From Limnohabitans sp. 2KL-27 (GTDB taxonomy: Bacteria; Pseudomonadota; Gammaproteobacteria; Burkholderiales; Burkholderiaceae_C), in assembly GCF_001269345.1 (NCBI RefSeq), contig NZ_CXOP01000002.1, positions 1,984,853 through 2,048,852 on the forward strand: DNA of 64,000 bases, given 5' to 3'. Below are positions 55,522 through 64,000 of the stretch, in pieces. Numbering within the stretch: position 1 is the first letter of the stretch; the number at the start of each line of letters is the position of its first letter. The notes under the pieces were generated by a model. It was not told where the DNA came from and made no database searches. It saw only the letters and a list, made by a program, of their open reading frames with translations. A program made the position numbers and the translations under genes.

Positions 55522-55582
55522 TTCGCTGATTCGCTGATTCGCTGATTCGCTGATTCGCTGATTCGTTGATTCGCTGATTCGT
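55511..55582 (+). repeat. Nine tandem copies of an 8-bp unit (TGATTCGC)
   Basis: Nine head-to-tail units of TGATTCGC; units 7 and 9 read TGATTCGT. The array begins inside the last codons of the SDR gene and each unit contains TGA. The SDR stop codon is the first triplet of the second unit. The rest of the SDR-sodB gap (to 55779) holds hairpin copy A but no gene. Confidence 0.95.
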
Positions 55583-55610
55583 TGTCAGGTGCGTTGTGCT
55601 GTGGGCGCCG

Positions 55611-55684
55611 CTGAGCACAGGCTGGAGCCGGGCACCTCATGAGGGGGTACCCAAAATCGGCGCCCGGCCCCAGCCCATGCTCAG
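55611..55684. repeat. Hairpin element copy A (conserved 28-nt loop)
   Basis: Nested complementary arms: CTGAGC/GCTCAG (outer), GCTGG/CCAGC, and GCCGGGC/GCCCGGC (inner), separated by a 4x4 internal loop and one mismatch. The loop 55634-55661 contains CTCATGAG, GGGTACCC and CAAAATCG. The same loop, with three changes, is found in copy B at 56529-56604 on a different stem. Confidence 0.85.
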
Positions 55685-55779
55685 CTCAGAGGTTGATCGA
55701 TGGTCTTTCCAGACAGCGGGCTGTTGGCTCTGGGCAATCCGGTCCACCCAGTGTCACATTCACCTTCTTCCCATGAAGC

Positions 55780-55805
55780 AAAAAGCCCGCATCCGCGGGC
55801 TTTTT
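55780..55805. terminator. Bidirectional terminator after sodB
   Basis: Stem AAAAAGCCCGC/GCGGGCTTTTT with loop ATCC. T-runs occur on both strands. It lies 19 bp beyond the sodB stop and also faces the SDR transcript. Confidence 0.92.
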
Positions 55806-55824
55806 GACTTGGAGAAAACGTCGA

Positions 55825-56406
55825 TCAGGCGAAGTTTTTCTCGGCGAAAGACCAGTTCACCAGCTTGTCGAGGAAAGTCTCAACGAACTTGGGACGCATG
55901 TTGCGGTAGTCGATGTAATAAGCGTGTTCCCACACGTCCACGGTCAGCAAGGCGGTGTCACCGGTGGTCAGGGGGGTGCCGGCAGCGCCCATGTTGACGA
56001 TGTCGACCGAGCCGTCGGCTTTCTTGACCAGCCAAGTCCAGCCGGAGCCAAAATTGCCCACGGCGCTCTTGACGAAGGCTTCCTTGAAAGCGGCGTAGCT
56101 GCCGAACTTGGCGTTGATGGCTGTGGCCAAAGCGCCTGTGGGCTCGCCGCCGCCGTTGGGCTTCATGCAGTTCCAGAAGAAGGTGTGGTTCCAGATCTGG
56201 GCCGAGTTGTTGTACACACCACCGCTGGATTTTTTGATGATCTCTTCGAGGGACATGCTCTCGAATTCAGTGCCTTTTTGCAGGTTGTTCAGGTTCACCA
56301 CATAGGCGTTGTGGTGCTTGCCATGGTGGAATTCCAGGGTTTCCTGGCTGTAATGGGGGGCCAATGCGTCGATGGCATAAGGCAGAGCGGGCAAGGTGTG
56401 TTCCAT
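55825..56406 (-). CDS. sodB: Superoxide dismutase (Fe type)
   Basis: A 193-aa SOD. The metal ligands are visible: H27 in [10 protein letters not shown]75 in WNHTFFWN, D158 and H162 in [14 protein letters not shown]. The motif [14 protein letters not shown] and length favour the Fe-type family, although Fe or cambialistic Mn use cannot be fixed by eye. AAGGACA precedes the ATG. It is flanked on both sides by the conserved-loop hairpins and has its own terminator. Confidence 0.96.
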   Translation of the reverse strand: MEHTLPALPYAIDALAPHYSQETLEFHHGKHHNAYVVNLNNLQKGTEFESMSLEEIIKKSSGGVYNNSAQIWNHTFFWNCMKPNGGGEPTGALATAINAKFGSYAAFKEAFVKSAVGNFGSGWTWLVKKADGSVDIVNMGAAGTPLTTGDTALLTVDVWEHAYYIDYRNMRPKFVETFLDKLVNWSFAEKNFA

Positions 56407-56528
56407 GAGGGTGTCCTTTTGTTGTTGCGGGTTGAGGGTAGACCCATGCATTTTAGGGGTTGCCTGATCGCCCTTTGGAGCGGCAGGTCACTGGCGCGCA
56501 TTCCTGCGATGGTGATCTGAACGACATC

Positions 56529-56604
56529 GCCTTGGCGGGGTGGGGCCAGGGCTCCTCATGAGGGAGTACCCAAAATCGTCGCCCTGGCCCCACCCCGCCA
56601 AGGC
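56529..56604. repeat. Hairpin element copy B (conserved 28-nt loop, 24-bp perfect stem)
   Basis: The 24-nt arm at 56529-56552 is perfectly complementary to 56581-56604 (outer part GCCTTGGCGGGG, inner part TGGGGCCAGGGC). The loop 56553-56580 contains CTCATGAG, GGAGTACCC and CAAAATCG and matches copy A at 25 of 28 positions. No T-run follows on either strand. It ends 17 bp from the xseA stop codon. Confidence 0.9.
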
Positions 56605-56621
56605 TTACCCCAAAAGCTCCA

Positions 56622-57977
56622 TCAACCAGACACCGTCAAAGGCACCACACCGTCAGACAAGGTCGCCTGAACGCTCTGCCCGGGCTCAAACTGCCCGGCA
56701 TGGGTCAAAGCCTGGCCCTTGTCGTCGCTCAGCCAGGCATAGCCGCGCTCCAGCACCCGGCGCGGATCCACTGACGACAAACGCAAAGCGGCCCGCTCCA
56801 GGCGCTGGGCACTTTGCTGCACTTGCTGGCCCCGATTGAATTTCAAGCGGTCATCGAGCCGCGTCAGCTGGTGGCCACTGGCCACCAACCGGGTTTGAGC
56901 ACCCGCTTGCAAGCGGTGCGCCAACTGCGCCAGCCACTGGCCGTGCTGGCCCAGCAGCGCTTGCGGGCGGCTCAAGCGGACGGCGATGGCACTGAGCCGT
57001 TGGGCTTGGCGGTCTTGCTGCCGGGCCAGGCCTGCGCCCCATCGGGCGGCCACACCGTCCAGTTGCTGGGCCTGCCGGTCTTGCTGGCGCAGCAGGCCTC
57101 GGGTCAATCGGTGCTCCAACACGCTCAAAGCCTCAAGACCCACACCCCGATCGGTCGCAGCCATCTCGGCAGCGGCCGTGGGCGTTGGGGCTCGCACATC
57201 GGCCACAAAGTCAGCGATGGTGAAATCGGTCTCATGGCCCACGCCGCAAATGAGCGGCACAGGGCTTTGGGCGATCACGCGGGCCAGGTTTTCATCGTTG
57301 AATGACCACAGGTCTTCCATCGAGCCGCCCCCACGCACCAACAAAATCACGTCCACCGGGGGCGACAGCGGGTTGTCTTCGGCCGTGAGGGCATAGATGT
57401 TTTGCAAGGCCTGCACCAGCGTGGCGGCAGCGCCTGCGCCCTGCACCAAGGCCGGGGCCATCAACACGGGAATGTGCGGCACGCGCCGCTGTAAAGCGGT
57501 CACCACATCGTGCCAAGCGGCAGCGCCCAGCGAGGTCACGACCCCAATGGCTCGGGGCTGGGCGGGCAAGTCGCGTTTGTGGGCGGGGTCAAACAGGCCC
57601 TCGGCTTCGAGCTGGGCCTTGAGGCGCAAAAACTGCTCGAACAAAGCCCCCTGCCCGGCCCGCTCCATGGACTCGACGATCAACTGCAGATCGCCACGGG
57701 CCTCGTACACCCCCAAACGCCCCCGCACCTCGACCAGTTCACCGTCGAGCGGCGCAAAGTCCATCAAACTTGCGGCGCGCCGAAACATGGCGCAGCGGAT
57801 CTGCCCGGTGTCGTCCTTGATCGAGAAATAACAATGCCCGCTGGCAGCGCGCGAGAAGCCCGACATCTCGCCGCGCACCGTGACCGGGTTGAACTGGGCG
57901 TCCAGCGTGTCAGCCATGGCGCGGCACAGCGCAGAAACTGTCCACGCACGCGGCTTCAAATCGTCATTCAAGGGCAT
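56622..57977 (-). CDS. xseA: Exodeoxyribonuclease VII large subunit
   Basis: A 451-aa subunit of the ATP-independent single-strand exonuclease VII. The N-terminal OB-fold (RGEMSGFSRAASGHCYFSIKDDTGQIRCAMF) is followed by the catalytic domain with GVVTSLGAAAWHDVVTALQRRVPHIPV and the Arg/Gly/Glu-rich block LLVRGGGSMEDLWSFNDENLARVIAQSPVPLICGVGHETDFTIADFVADVRAPTPTAAAE. A long Gln/Arg-rich helical C-terminus follows. Length is normal. The gene for the small subunit, xseB, is not in the window. Confidence 0.95.
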   Translation of the reverse strand: MPLNDDLKPRAWTVSALCRAMADTLDAQFNPVTVRGEMSGFSRAASGHCYFSIKDDTGQIRCAMFRRAASLMDFAPLDGELVEVRGRLGVYEARGDLQLIVESMERAGQGALFEQFLRLKAQLEAEGLFDPAHKRDLPAQPRAIGVVTSLGAAAWHDVVTALQRRVPHIPVLMAPALVQGAGAAATLVQALQNIYALTAEDNPLSPPVDVILLVRGGGSMEDLWSFNDENLARVIAQSPVPLICGVGHETDFTIADFVADVRAPTPTAAAEMAATDRGVGLEALSVLEHRLTRGLLRQQDRQAQQLDGVAARWGAGLARQQDRQAQRLSAIAVRLSRPQALLGQHGQWLAQLAHRLQAGAQTRLVASGHQLTRLDDRLKFNRGQQVQQSAQRLERAALRLSSVDPRRVLERGYAWLSDDKGQALTHAGQFEPGQSVQATLSDGVVPLTVSG

Positions 57978-58309
57978 GGCATTGAGGATTGATCAGCGTT
58001 GCAAAAGGGTTTCAGGCGGCAAACCCAGCACGGTTGCGGTCAAGTACTCCACAAACCAGGCGTGAGGCGGATTCGGGCGAAGGTCCGGCGCGCCGAAGAA
58101 GCAAAATTTTGCAAGTCATTGATTTCATGGGATATTTTAAAAATCACCGGTCAAATTTTGAAAAAATTCTATGTACCGGAGTATGCTGAAAATCAACAAG
58201 GTCAAAGTTCTTCACAAAGTTATCCACAGAAATGGAAGCCCGCCCACAGGACACGGGCATTGACCGATAATCAGGCGCTTTGATCACGAAAAACCGGGAA
58301 GGACTTTTC
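57978..58309. other. 332-bp intergenic region between xseA and exbB
   Basis: No gene is seen. The right half is AT-rich. It contains a 12-bp perfect palindrome, GCAAAATTTTGC (58101-58112), a possible promoter for exbB (TTGCAA, 18-bp spacer, TATTTT near 58133) and two DnaA-box-like 9-mers (58209-58228). Confidence 0.6.
58209..58228 (+). promoter_or_regulatory. DnaA-box pair upstream of exbB
   Basis: TTATCCACA (58220-58228) is a perfect DnaA box. TTCTTCACA (58209-58217) lies in the same orientation 2 bp before it and differs at one position from TTATNCACA. No dnaA, dnaN or gidA genes are near, so this is unlikely to be oriC; DnaA-controlled transcription is possible. Confidence 0.55.
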
Positions 58310-58927
58310 TTGCTGTCCATCATACAAGCCGCCGGCTGGCCCATCTGGCCCCTGATTTTGTGTTCCATTTTGGCCTTGGCGCTGATCCTGGAGCGCAGCT
58401 TGCAGCTGCAGGACGCCAAGGTCATGCCTGCCAACATCCTGAGCCAAACCATCGAGGCCACACAACGCGGTGTGCCCCTGCCCGAGATGATCCAGACCTT
58501 GGACCAAGCCGGGGCCATGGGCCCGGTGTTGGCCAGCGGGCTCCGCTGCTTGCAAGCGAACCCCAAAGCCACGTACGAAGACATCCAGGCCCATATGCAA
58601 ATGGCGGGGCGCTTGGCAGCCCAAGGGCTGGAGCGCTTCTTGCCCGCGCTGGCCACCATCGCCTCGGCAGCACCGCTGCTGGGCTTGCTGGGTACGGTGG
58701 TGGGCATGATCGAGATTTTTGGGGCCCACACAGCCGCCAACAACCAGCCTGCCTTGTTGGCCCACGGCATTTCGGTCGCGCTGTACAACACGGCTTTTGG
58801 TTTGATCGTGGCGATTCCAGCCTTGATGTTTTGGCGCTACTTTCGCGCTGTGGTGGACCGCCATGTGCTGGCCATGGAAGTGGCGGCCGAGCGCTTTGCC
58901 CGCCACCTCAGCCGCACCAGCACCTGA
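58310..58927 (+). CDS. exbB: ExbB/TolQ-family proton-channel protein
   Basis: A 205-aa inner-membrane protein with three TM segments: WPIWPLILCSILALALILE, ALATIASAAPLLGLLGTVVGMIEIF and GISVALYNTAFGLIVAIPALMFW. The second and third carry the conserved Thr/Gly-rich MotA/TolQ/ExbB signature. It forms the proton-driven motor with ExbD. The start codon is TTG at 58310, set by AAGGA six bases before it; a TTG ten codons earlier is less good. It pairs with exbD 9 bp downstream. The partner TonB is not in the window. Confidence 0.92.
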   Translation: MLSIIQAAGWPIWPLILCSILALALILERSLQLQDAKVMPANILSQTIEATQRGVPLPEMIQTLDQAGAMGPVLASGLRCLQANPKATYEDIQAHMQMAGRLAAQGLERFLPALATIASAAPLLGLLGTVVGMIEIFGAHTAANNQPALLAHGISVALYNTAFGLIVAIPALMFWRYFRAVVDRHVLAMEVAAERFARHLSRTST

Positions 58928-58936
58928 AGGTTGCCT

Positions 58937-59359
58937 GTGAACTTCAAAACGCCACGTGCCGCCCCAGAGCCCGAGATCAACCTGGTCCCGTTCATTGACG
59001 TGCTCTTGGTGGTGCTGATCTTTTTGATGCTCACCACCACATGGTCGCGCCTGACCGAAATCCAACTGAACTTGCCCACGGCCGATGCCATCGCCTCCAG
59101 CCCAAAACCCCGCCAAATTGTGCTCACCATCACCTCTCAAGGGCATTACGCCATCAACAAATCCCCTGTCGGTGCCAGCTCGGTGGGCGCATTGGTGGCG
59201 GTACTCACCCCCCTGGCCGACAAAGACGCGATGCTGATCATCAGTGCAGATGCCTCCGCCTCGCACCAAAGCGTCATCCATGCCATGGAGGCGGCACGCC
59301 GCAGCGGATTGTCCAAAATCACCTTCGCCGCCCAGACGGCCGAAGTGCCAGGCTCTTGA
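58937..59359 (+). CDS. exbD: ExbD/TolR-family protein
   Basis: A 140-aa single-pass inner-membrane protein. The N-terminus [35 protein letters not shown] contains the essential Asp of the TM helix ([14 protein letters not shown]). The periplasmic domain follows. The start codon is GTG at 58937, supported by GAAGG at good spacing. It is followed 5 bp later by lpxK, the gene order usual for this group. Confidence 0.93.
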   Translation: MNFKTPRAAPEPEINLVPFIDVLLVVLIFLMLTTTWSRLTEIQLNLPTADAIASSPKPRQIVLTITSQGHYAINKSPVGASSVGALVAVLTPLADKDAMLIISADASASHQSVIHAMEAARRSGLSKITFAAQTAEVPGS

Positions 59360-59364
59360 TCGGC

Positions 59365-60378
59365 ATGGGCCTGTCCAAGTTCTTGCACCAAGCGCTGCCC
59401 CGACTATGGCAAGGGCGCGGCCCGGTGGCCTGGTCCTTGCGCCCAGTGGCGGCCATTTATGGCGCCTTGATAGCGATGCGACGCATGGCCTACGCCCGAG
59501 GCCTTTTCAACACCCGACGGGTTCCCGCCTTGGTCATCGTGGTGGGCAATGTGGTGGCAGGCGGTGCAGGCAAAACCCCCGTCACGATCGCCTTGGCCCA
59601 GCACTTGCAGGCCAGGGGCCTGCGGGTCGGGGTGATTTCTCGCGGACACGGACGCCAAACCCGTGACGCCCGTGCGGTGACTCACGACAGCCACCCGATG
59701 GATGTGGGCGACGAACCTTTGCTGATTCACCAAGCCACTGGGGTGCCCGTTTGGGTCGCCCGAGCCCGGGCCGATGCGGCACTGGGCTTGTTGCAAGCTC
59801 ACCCGCAAGTGCAAGTGTTGCTTTGCGACGATGGCTTGCAGCACTTGGCCTTGGCCCGTGACCTCGAAATTTGTGTGATGGACGAACGCGGCGTAGGCAA
59901 CGGCTGGTTGTTGCCGGCAGGTCCTCTGCGCGAAGCCTGGCCACGCAGGGTCGATTGGGTGCTGCACACAGGCCCAAGCCCCTCGGTCAGTGGGGCCGGG
60001 GACGAACAGGTACCGCATTTCCTGGCCACACGGCAGCTGGCGGACCACGCCATCACAGCCACGGGCCAGCGCATTGCCCTGAGCGAACTGATCAACCGTC
60101 CATTGCATGGGGTGGCCGGGCTGGCTCGGCCAGAGGCTTTTTTCCAGATGCTGCGCGAATCGGGTCTGAGCCTGAGCTCCACCACCGCCTTGCCCGATCA
60201 CCACAGCTACCAAGACTGGCCAGCCCAACCGGAGCGCACCTGGCTGTGCACCGAAAAGGACGCCGCCAAACTCTGGCCCCATGAACCCAGTGCGCTGGCC
60301 GTGCCCTTGGTGGTCACGCCCGAAGAGGGTTTCTGGTCAGCGCTGGATGCGCGGCTGGACGCCCTCTTGCAACGCTGA
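59365..60378 (+). CDS. lpxK: Tetraacyldisaccharide 4'-kinase
   Basis: A 337-aa membrane-associated kinase that phosphorylates the 4' position of the lipid A precursor. The P-loop is [23 protein letters not shown] near residues 54-75. Further family blocks are [35 protein letters not shown] and [19 protein letters not shown], with [15 protein letters not shown] near the C-terminus. An N-terminal helix ([21 protein letters not shown]) is the membrane contact. The ATG at 59365 gives the family start. Confidence 0.95.
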   Translation: MGLSKFLHQALPRLWQGRGPVAWSLRPVAAIYGALIAMRRMAYARGLFNTRRVPALVIVVGNVVAGGAGKTPVTIALAQHLQARGLRVGVISRGHGRQTRDARAVTHDSHPMDVGDEPLLIHQATGVPVWVARARADAALGLLQAHPQVQVLLCDDGLQHLALARDLEICVMDERGVGNGWLLPAGPLREAWPRRVDWVLHTGPSPSVSGAGDEQVPHFLATRQLADHAITATGQRIALSELINRPLHGVAGLARPEAFFQMLRESGLSLSSTTALPDHHSYQDWPAQPERTWLCTEKDAAKLWPHEPSALAVPLVVTPEEGFWSALDARLDALLQR

Positions 60379-60483
60379 CCTGGCCCACCTGCGCCTCGCG
60401 GGCCTGCGGGCACAACTGATGCAGCAGCCAACGCATGATGCGCACGCACCCGCCCAGACCGGGGTCCCGTTATCATTGGCGGC

Positions 60484-60690
60484 ATGGACACCAAATTGCT
60501 CGAACTGCTGGTTTGCCCGGTCACCAAAGGCCCACTCAACTTTGACCGCGAACGTCAAGAACTGCTCTCGCGCAGCGCACGCTTGGCTTATCCGGTGCGC
60601 AAAGGCATCCCCATCCTGCTGGAAAACGAAGCCCGCCCTTTGAGTGACGAAGAAATTGACCAACTGGCCGCCCTGCGGCCGGCGCTCTGA
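60484..60690 (+). CDS. Trm112-family small zinc-ribbon-like protein (YcaR)
   Basis: A 68-aa protein: [49 protein letters not shown]. This is the Trm112/YcaR family, which lies between lpxK and kdsB in many proteobacteria. Only one Cys of the zinc ribbon is present (CPVTKG), so metal binding is probably lost. Eukaryotic Trm112 activates methyltransferases; the bacterial role is not clear. TATCAT 15 bp before the start may be a -10 element. Confidence 0.9.
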   Translation: MDTKLLELLVCPVTKGPLNFDRERQELLSRSARLAYPVRKGIPILLENEARPLSDEEIDQLAALRPAL

Positions 60691-60699
60691 GTCCAGACC

Positions 60700-61476
60700 A
60701 TGAACGTTGTTCCTGCGCCACAGGGCTTCACCGTGGTGATTCCTGCCCGCATGGCGTCCAGCCGTCTGCCCGACAAACCCCTGGCCGACATTGGCGGATT
60801 GCCCATGGTGGTGCGCGTGGCGCAGCGGGCGCTGCAGTCGCAGGCCAGCCAAGTTGTGGTGGCCGCCGATGACGAACGCATCGTGGCCGCTTGTGCGGCA
60901 CACGGCGTGCAGGCGCTGTTGACGCGCCAAGACCATCTCAGTGGCAGCGACCGGCTGGCTCAAGCCTGCCAATTGCTGGGCCTGCCCAACGATGCGGTGG
61001 TGGTCAATGTGCAAGGCGATGAACCACTGATCCCGCCCGCGCTCATCAACGACGTGGCCCGCGTGCTGCGCGAGCGGCCCGACGCCAGCATGAGCACAGC
61101 TGCTCATGCGATCGCATCACTCGAAGAGTTCACCAATCCCAATGTGGTCAAAGTGGTCATGGACGCACGCCAGATGGCGCTTTATTTCAGCCGGGCCCCC
61201 ATCGCCTGGTGGCGAGATGGCCAGTCGGACTCGGGTTTCAAGGCCCTGCCCAACCCAGCGCCCTTGCGCCACATTGGCATTTACGGTTACCGGGCTGGTT
61301 TTCTGGCGCTCTTTCCGACCTTGACGCCCGCACCCATTGAAACCATGGAATCACTGGAACAACTGCGTGCCCTGTGGCATGGCCACCGGATCGCGGTCCA
61401 TGTGACCCGCGAGGCACCCGGCCCAGGCGTTGACACCCCCGAGGACCTGGCGCGTGTGCGCCAGCTGATCCCCTGA
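60700..61476 (+). CDS. kdsB: CMP-KDO synthetase (3-deoxy-manno-octulosonate cytidylyltransferase)
   Basis: A 258-aa cytosolic enzyme activating KDO with CTP for addition to lipid A. The nucleotide motif is [29 protein letters not shown], then [13 protein letters not shown] with metal-binding Asp. The block [15 protein letters not shown] and the C-terminal [20 protein letters not shown] are standard. It lies 9 bp after the Trm112-family gene. Confidence 0.96.
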   Translation: MNVVPAPQGFTVVIPARMASSRLPDKPLADIGGLPMVVRVAQRALQSQASQVVVAADDERIVAACAAHGVQALLTRQDHLSGSDRLAQACQLLGLPNDAVVVNVQGDEPLIPPALINDVARVLRERPDASMSTAAHAIASLEEFTNPNVVKVVMDARQMALYFSRAPIAWWRDGQSDSGFKALPNPAPLRHIGIYGYRAGFLALFPTLTPAPIETMESLEQLRALWHGHRIAVHVTREAPGPGVDTPEDLARVRQLIP

Positions 61477-61536
61477 ACGGCAAACCAGGGCTGACGCCGT
61501 AAGCCAACTTTGAGGCTGGCGTGATATTCTCAATAA

Positions 61537-62256
<720 letters not shown>

Positions 62257-62274
62257 TCCTTCACTCACGACACC

Positions 62275-62307
62275 AGCACAAAGCCCCGTCATGCGGGGCT
62301 TTGTGCT
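62275..62307. terminator. Bidirectional hairpin terminator after adk
   Basis: A perfect 14-bp stem AGCACAAAGCCCCG/CGGGGCTTTGTGCT with loop TCATG. It lies 18 bp after adk and 12 bp before the convergent asparaginase stop. T-runs are short and interrupted. Confidence 0.75.
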
Positions 62308-62319
62308 TTGCGGGGCCGA

Positions 62320-63288
62320 TCAGCCCTGGCCCATCAAATCCAGCATCAAGCTCACCCGGGCCTTGAACGCATTGAGCCCTCTGGGCGACATTTGCAAATC
62401 GGGTTGCCCCACAACTTGACCTTCGGCGCAGCGGGAGGTCAGGCGCACACCGACGCCTTGATCCTGAGCTTCGACCAGCGCGGACATGAGACTTTGGTGC
62501 ACCGTGCCATTGCCGGTGCCCGCCACCACCAGGCCCTTCACGCCAGCGGCCACCAGGGCACGCACCTGGCGGGCATCGGCTCCGGCATGGCTGAACAACA
62601 CCTCGACCCAGGGCCAACCGGCAGCGGGCAGCTGCAAAGCCAAGTGGGCATGGGCATGCGCCACCGGCCAAGCGCCCGGGTCGGACCAACGCACATGGCC
62701 TTGCTCCACCCAGCCACGCGGGCCAGCCTCGCCTGAGCTGAAAGCGTCCAACCGGTAAGGATGGACTTTTTGCACGTCTCGGGCACTGTGGATCCGGCCG
62801 GCACAAACGGCCAGGACACCCCGTGCCATCGGGTCGCAGACCACGGCCATCGCGTCCAGCAGGTTTTGCGGGCCATCGGGCGCAAGGGCTGTGGCCGGCC
62901 GCATGGCACACGTGAGCACCACCGGTTTATGGGCGTGCAGCAGCATTTGCAAAAGCCACGCGGTTTCTTCGAGCGTGTCGGTGCCATGCGCGATGACGAT
63001 GCCACCCACGTCAGCCTGCTCGAGCCAGTGGACACAACGCAGCGCGAGTGCCTGCCAAGTGGCGTGGTCCATGTCCTTGCTGTCCAACTGCGCCACTTGC
63101 TCGCACACCAACAAACCGCCCTGCAAAACCGCGTCCAACCCTGGCACCGCGTCCATCAATTGCTGCACCCCCAACTGCCCGGCGCTGTAAGACGTGTGGT
63201 CAGCAGCGCTGGCAGCCGTGCCGGCGATGGTGCCGCCTGTGCCCAAAACCACGACTTTCTGAATTTTTTTTGCGTCAACCACTTGCAC
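62320..63288 (-). CDS. L-asparaginase family protein
   Basis: A 322-aa type I/II bacterial asparaginase. The first catalytic Thr is in VVVLGTGGTIAGTA and the second is in IVIAHGTDTLEETAW; the Lys of the second site lies in VVLTCAMRPATALAPDGPQN only in modified form. No signal peptide is seen, suggesting a cytosolic enzyme. No ATG is available near the start; GTG at 63288 or 63282 must be used. The start lies 12 bp from the LexA box of the divergent lexA gene. Glutaminase activity is possible. Confidence 0.88.
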   Translation of the reverse strand: MQVVDAKKIQKVVVLGTGGTIAGTAASAADHTSYSAGQLGVQQLMDAVPGLDAVLQGGLLVCEQVAQLDSKDMDHATWQALALRCVHWLEQADVGGIVIAHGTDTLEETAWLLQMLLHAHKPVVLTCAMRPATALAPDGPQNLLDAMAVVCDPMARGVLAVCAGRIHSARDVQKVHPYRLDAFSSGEAGPRGWVEQGHVRWSDPGAWPVAHAHAHLALQLPAAGWPWVEVLFSHAGADARQVRALVAAGVKGLVVAGTGNGTVHQSLMSALVEAQDQGVGVRLTSRCAEGQVVGQPDLQMSPRGLNAFKARVSLMLDLMGQG

Positions 63289-63315
63289 AGCCTCAAAAAC
63301 TGGTTAAAAATACAG
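63283..63315 (+). promoter_or_regulatory. lexA promoter with SOS box
   Basis: CTGG-TTAAAAAT-ACAG (63300-63315) matches the LexA box CTGT-N8-ACAG at seven of eight fixed positions. It overlaps the -10 region of a likely promoter whose -35 box is TTGCAC (63283-63288). It fits the expected autorepression of lexA and may also affect the divergent asparaginase gene. Confidence 0.75.
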
Positions 63316-63361
63316 TCACTGGATAGAACAACAGTTCCACCAGTCCCCCAAGGAGACCGCA

Positions 63362-64000
63362 ATGACCGACAGCCCCAAACTCACCGCCCGGCAGCAGGAA
63401 ATTCTGGAATTGATCCAGAACACCATCGCCAACACCGGTGCCCCCCCCACGCGTGCCGAAATCGCCAGCGTGCTGGGCTTCAAGTCGGCCAATGCGGCAG
63501 AAGAACACCTCAAGGCCTTGGCCCGCAAAGGCGCCATCGAGCTGGTCAGCGGCACTTCACGGGGCATTCGCCTCAAAGGCAGCAACCGCCACCCACTCCG
63601 GGCACCGTCCGATTTGTTCAGCCTCACCCTGCCCGGCTTGGGTCAATTGAGTTTGCCTCTGGTCGGTCGTGTCGCAGCAGGTTCACCCATTTTGGCTCAA
63701 GAGCACGTGGACAGAACCTACCAGATCGAAAGCAGCTTGTTTGCTGAGCAGCCCGACTACTTGTTGCGCGTTCGCGGCATGTCCATGCGAGACGCGGGCA
63801 TCATGGACGGTGACCTGCTGGCCGTGAAATCCACCAAGGAAGTGCGCAACGGCCAGATCGTGGTGGCCCGACTCGGCGATGAAGTCACCGTCAAGCGGCT
63901 GCGCAAAACCAGCGGTGGCATCGAGCTCTTGCCCGAAAACCCCGACTACCCCACCATCGTGGTCAACCCCGAGGAGCCATTCGACATCGAAGGCTTGGCC
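63362..64000 (+). CDS. lexA: LexA repressor, 3' end cut by window
   Basis: 213 residues are visible; only the last few are missing. The N-terminal winged helix-turn-helix is [53 protein letters not shown]. The self-cleavage site is A106-G107 in VGRVAAGSP, the nucleophile is S141 in RGMSMRDAG and the base is K178 in VTVKRLRK. It represses the SOS regulon and is cleaved on RecA activation. CAAGGAGACC precedes the ATG. An SOS box lies 47 bp upstream. Confidence 0.97.
   Translation, partial: MTDSPKLTARQQEILELIQNTIANTGAPPTRAEIASVLGFKSANAAEEHLKALARKGAIELVSGTSRGIRLKGSNRHPLRAPSDLFSLTLPGLGQLSLPLVGRVAAGSPILAQEHVDRTYQIESSLFAEQPDYLLRVRGMSMRDAGIMDGDLLAVKSTKEVRNGQIVVARLGDEVTVKRLRKTSGGIELLPENPDYPTIVVNPEEPFDIEGLA

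Noticed and set aside
55511..55582. CRISPR array
   Set aside because: The units are 8 bp and contiguous, with no spacers and no cas genes nearby.
55611..55684. attC-type integron site for the hairpin elements
   Set aside because: There are no RYYYAAC/GTTRRRY boxes and no integrase or cassette structure. The conserved part is the loop, whereas attC sites conserve the ends.
58101..58228. Chromosomal replication origin
   Set aside because: There are only one perfect and one near DnaA box, and no dnaA, dnaN, gidA or parAB genes in the region.

Overview
The window is GC-rich, densely coded chromosome of a betaproteobacterium. Protein style and gene order (tig-clpP-clpX-lon; glyA-nrdR-minor pilins-ribD; exbB-exbD-lpxK-Trm112-kdsB-adk; xseA-sodB) point to Burkholderiales, most likely Comamonadaceae of the Limnohabitans/Rhodoferax/Polaromonas kind. 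That placement is from memory of these families, not from a search. No rRNA, CRISPR array, insertion sequence or prophage is visible. The first gene (UPF0114) and the last gene (lexA) are cut by the window edges.

Layout. 1-5 kb: UPF0114 membrane protein, class I fumarase, glutamate racemase, an Atg22/UMF1-type MFS transporter and a small conserved protein directly behind a tRNA-Leu. 5-8.2 kb: MAPEG protein, a 56-aa basic protein, a two-gene HTTM-like membrane module, a cupin, then tRNA-Cys and two identical tRNA-Gly genes. 8.3-14.4 kb: the proteostasis block lon, clpX, clpP, tig, preceded by tRNA-Leu(TAG). 14.5-18.9 kb: an RND efflux pair with a clear sigma-70 promoter and an operator-like site. 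18.9-23.4 kb: two squalene/phytoene-synthase-family genes (the second is HpnD), GST, HAD hydrolase and ferrochelatase. 23.4-30.8 kb: an alpha/beta hydrolase and a five-gene Liv-type ABC transporter in one tight operon, with an adjacent sigma-54 activator, a -24/-12 promoter and upstream inverted repeats.

31-45 kb: lysC, tilS, accA, an AlkA-like glycosylase, cysS, a TPR protein, two cyclophilins, lpxH, a very large DUF349 protein, a lytic transglycosylase, then glyA (long structured leader) and nrdR. 45.4-48.8 kb: type IV minor pilin genes (fimT divergent from pilE-, pilW-, pilX- and pilV-like genes). 48.8-55.5 kb: ribD, rpiA, pyrD, a BrnT/BrnA toxin-antitoxin pair, a thioesterase, an FAD oxidoreductase and an SDR. 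55.5-64 kb: sodB, xseA, exbB/exbD, lpxK, a Trm112-family protein, kdsB, adk, asparaginase and lexA with an SOS box.

Most of this is housekeeping: cell envelope (lpxH, lpxK, kdsB, exbBD, murI), protein quality control, one-carbon and nucleotide metabolism, and DNA repair. The least explained signals are non-coding. Two hairpins lie on either side of sodB; they share a 28-nt loop (25 of 28 positions identical) but have unrelated, fully self-complementary stems, which suggests selection on structure. Other points are a tRNA Gly-Cys-Leu operon that appears split by 2.6 kb of protein genes with a tandemly duplicated tRNA-Gly, a structured glyA leader, a nine-copy 8-bp repeat that begins inside the last codons of an SDR gene, and a REP-like palindrome after ribD.
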